From an uncultured Pseudomonadales bacterium (GTDB lineage Bacteria > Pseudomonadota > Gammaproteobacteria > Pseudomonadales > Balneatricaceae), in NCBI GenBank assembly GCA_938084925.1, contig CALKFY010000020.1, positions 1 through 47,094 of the forward strand: a DNA stretch of 47,094 bases. Direction: 5' to 3'. The notes beneath the pieces are model-generated. The model did no database searches and was not told the DNA's origin. It worked only from the letters and a program-made list of their open reading frames with translations. How positions within the stretch are numbered: the stretch's first letter is position 1; each line of letters opens with the position of its first letter. The position numbers and the translations under genes are program-made. Of the stretch, positions 45,650 through 47,094 are shown in pieces.

Positions 45650-46861
45650 ATGAAACATATTGCCGCCAGATATAAGGCCAGCGCCCTACTATATATTTCT
45701 GCACTTTTATTACCTACATCATTATTAGCCCAAACTGAAACTTACGTATGTAATGTTAATGTTCTTAACCAAGATTATAAGCCTTGGATACCAAGCAAAA
45801 TAATATTCGCATTATCTGGCAGGTCTATTGCCATAAGCCAACCTAGGGGTATTGATGTAATACGGTACGATATTAGCCAGCCAAGCAGCGACCTAAAAAC
45901 ATTCAAAGTATATAGCTATGCAAAAGCAACAAATGGCCAAACCTACATTACTGAAAACACGTTAACTGTTAAGGGCAGGTCAGCACTCACCTATGATTTC
46001 GCTATTCCTGAAGTTGGGATGTCACATAAAGCCAAAGGCTCTTGCAGGGTTAGTGGGAATGTTAATAATCAACTATTAGGTAAAGCATCTAACACTAAGA
46101 CAACAACACTAGTATCTAATTGCGACAACCGCCCTGCCGTGTGTTCCTATATAGAGCTATGCTCAAAGGCTACTGTTTTAAATGGTATGACATACTCTTG
46201 GCGTGAGAACTCCTCCTCTAGGCAGTATAGAGTCGAAGCCAACAGAAGGGGGGCTAAGTGTGGCGTACTTCCTCAAGTAGCCAATAACAACGCATCAAGT
46301 TCAGCTGAGTATAGTCGACCACCAAAGCAATCAACCGCCAAAGAAAAACCATCGATAACAAATCAAAAACCCAGCACTAGGAATCAAAAAACCTACACTC
46401 CGCCAACCCAAACAACAAGTTCCTCTAACTCGCTTACCAATCAATTTAAGCAACAATGTAGTGATATAGGATACTCTGTCGGTACTGAAAAACATGCTGA
46501 TTGTGCTCTGAAATTAATCACACTGTCTCAGTCACAACAACAAAATCCAAAGCAAATCAGCTACAACTACTCACAAGCAGATAGGATATGTGATAACGAA
46601 GCGTCAGCCAGCGCACAAAGCAACTACAAGCCGTCAACCCCAAGCACAAAATCATACGATTCAACCTGTACCGGATTTGGAAACAGCATCAACTGCACAA
46701 CTACCGAAGGAGAGCTTTATGATGGGGGGTTTGGGAATTTTGCTAACTCCATGTCCACACTATCTAACAGAAGAAAGCTTTATAGAGCATGTATGCTTAG
46801 ACTAGGGCATGAGCCGAAGAAACCTGACAACATCTTAAAAAAGATATTCGGGACAAAGTAG
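45650..46861 (+). CDS. Secreted cysteine-containing protein, element cargo
   Basis: A 403-aa protein with a Sec signal peptide (about 1-27, basic start, hydrophobic SALLYISALLLPTSLLA, likely cleavage before Gln28). The N-terminal domain (about 30-200) is beta-rich with several Cys. A low-complexity Ser/Thr/Pro/Gln/Lys linker follows (about 205-265). A Cys motif CSDIGYSVGTEKHADCALKL is near 275, then CTGFGNSINCTTT and YRACMLRLGHEPKK near the end. The spaced Cys-Gly-Thr-Cys pattern is seen in other exported proteins of unknown function. It is the last gene of the element and its likely cargo: envelope- or surface-acting, role unknown. Confidence 0.8.
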   Translation: MKHIAARYKASALLYISALLLPTSLLAQTETYVCNVNVLNQDYKPWIPSKIIFALSGRSIAISQPRGIDVIRYDISQPSSDLKTFKVYSYAKATNGQTYITENTLTVKGRSALTYDFAIPEVGMSHKAKGSCRVSGNVNNQLLGKASNTKTTTLVSNCDNRPAVCSYIELCSKATVLNGMTYSWRENSSSRQYRVEANRRGAKCGVLPQVANNNASSSAEYSRPPKQSTAKEKPSITNQKPSTRNQKTYTPPTQTTSSSNSLTNQFKQQCSDIGYSVGTEKHADCALKLITLSQSQQQNPKQISYNYSQADRICDNEASASAQSNYKPSTPSTKSYDSTCTGFGNSINCTTTEGELYDGGFGNFANSMSTLSNRRKLYRACMLRLGHEPKKPDNILKKIFGTK

Positions 46862-46879
46862 CTATAAGCATACGTAAAA

Positions 46880-46901
46880 AGATGGATAAAAAGGTGGATA
46901 A
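46880..46901 (+). repeat. Paired GGTGGATAA repeats, right (probable integrase arm sites)
   Basis: AGATGGATAA (46880-46889) and AGGTGGATAA (46892-46901) have a 12-bp period, identical to the left pair at 42417-42438 and in the same orientation. They are about 50 bp inside the right att repeat. Confidence 0.6.
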
Positions 46902-46949
46902 TAAAGCACGCATTAGTGAATATGCTCTATTAATCAATCAGATACGTTA

Positions 46950-46969
46950 TTTAAATGGTGCCTCGGGCC
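46950..46969. repeat. Right attachment repeat within the tRNA-Leu 3' end
   Basis: TTTAAATGGTGCCTCGGGCC, identical to 42277-42296. It covers the acceptor 3' strand, the CCA and part of the T-arm of tRNA-Leu on the minus strand. The element therefore restores an intact tRNA at this end. Confidence 0.92.
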
Positions 46970-47042
46970 GGAATCGAACCGGCACGACCGTTAAGTCGAG
47001 GGATTTTAAGTCCCTTGTGTCTACCAATTTCACCACCGAGGC
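46956..47042 (-). tRNA. tRNA-Leu (anticodon UAA), CCA encoded
   Basis: 87 nt with acceptor GCCTCGG/CCGAGGC followed by ACCA and a D-arm GGTGAAATTGGTAGAC. The anticodon stem AGGGA/TCCCT encloses loop CTTAAAA (anticodon TAA). A long class II variable arm CGAC...GTCG and a T-loop GGTTCGATTCC are present. Its 3' end is the integration site of the element to the left. The 52 bp to the right of it show no other gene. Confidence 0.97.
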
Positions 47043-47094
47043 ATCGAGGGTGAGGGCTCCTAAAAAGGAGGTCGCAAGATTACCAAGAAGCTTC

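Larger units (their letters stand above)
42277..46969. mobile_element. 4.7-kb integrated satellite-like element at tRNA-Leu(UAA)
   Basis: Bounded by the 20-bp direct repeats. All genes are on the plus strand: P4-type integrase, unknown 173-aa protein, AlpA-like regulator, Cys-rich small protein, inovirus Gp2/YagK-like Rep, small phage-like protein, and a secreted protein. No capsid, terminase large subunit, Zot or conjugation gene is present, so it looks like a satellite or mini-island that depends on a helper for transfer. The integrase is at the end away from the intact tRNA. The element is more AT-rich and has more rare-type codons than its flanks, by eye. Confidence 0.9.

Noticed and set aside
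42277-46969. Complete inovirus prophage
   Set aside because: A Gp2-like Rep is present, but no Zot/morphogenesis ATPase, major coat or ssDNA-binding gene was recognised, and the integrase is P4-type.

Overview
The window reads as gammaproteobacterial chromosome. It opens with the conserved thrS-infC-rpmI-rplT-pheS-pheT block, and also carries class Ia nrdAB with a YfaE-type ferredoxin, DNA polymerase II, exonuclease I, metR, a monothiol glutaredoxin, argF and a gcvT/gcvH/gcvP glycine cleavage set. I cannot name the genus. The striking metabolic trait is a complete mevalonate operon, which most Gammaproteobacteria lack because they use the DXP route.

Layout: 1-6539 (minus), translation operon, with pheT running off the left edge and infC starting at AUU. 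6756-7120 (plus), a solitary HigA-type antitoxin whose toxin survives only as a remnant of about ten codons. 7124-10863, an LldR-like GntR regulator divergent from lutABC (lactate oxidation), with an inverted repeat between them. 10876-19709 (minus), mvaA-fni-mvaS-GHMP kinase-GHMP kinase-mvaD followed closely by polB. 19816-20983, a terminator, a REP-like repeat, a 2-Cys peroxiredoxin and grxD. 21227-24857, argF, metR with two MetR-type boxes, and an RstA-like regulator overlapping a histidine kinase that has no sensor domain. 25095-30570, class II DAHP synthase, a large palindromic repeat, and nrdA-nrdB-ferredoxin with a pair of NrdR-like boxes. 30819-34212, a P-loop kinase, yaaA, yqaA-like and sbcB. 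34302-39819, gcvT, an XRE-cupin regulator and gcvHP; near-identical 16-bp palindromes lie at the gcvT and gcvH promoters and suggest a local regulatory circuit. 39873-42062, a Bcr/CflA-type MFS transporter and two stand-alone receiver-domain proteins.

42277-46969 is a compact integrated element of about 4.7 kb in the 3' end of tRNA-Leu(UAA). It is bounded by a perfect 20-bp direct repeat. It carries a P4-type integrase, an unknown 173-aa protein, an AlpA-like regulator, a small Cys-rich protein, an inovirus Gp2/YagK-like HUH replication protein, a small phage-like protein and a secreted cysteine-containing protein. Paired GGTGGATA-type repeats with the same 12-bp period sit near both ends. 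This small replicating satellite-like element, with an envelope-targeted cargo protein, is the best candidate here for an undescribed system.
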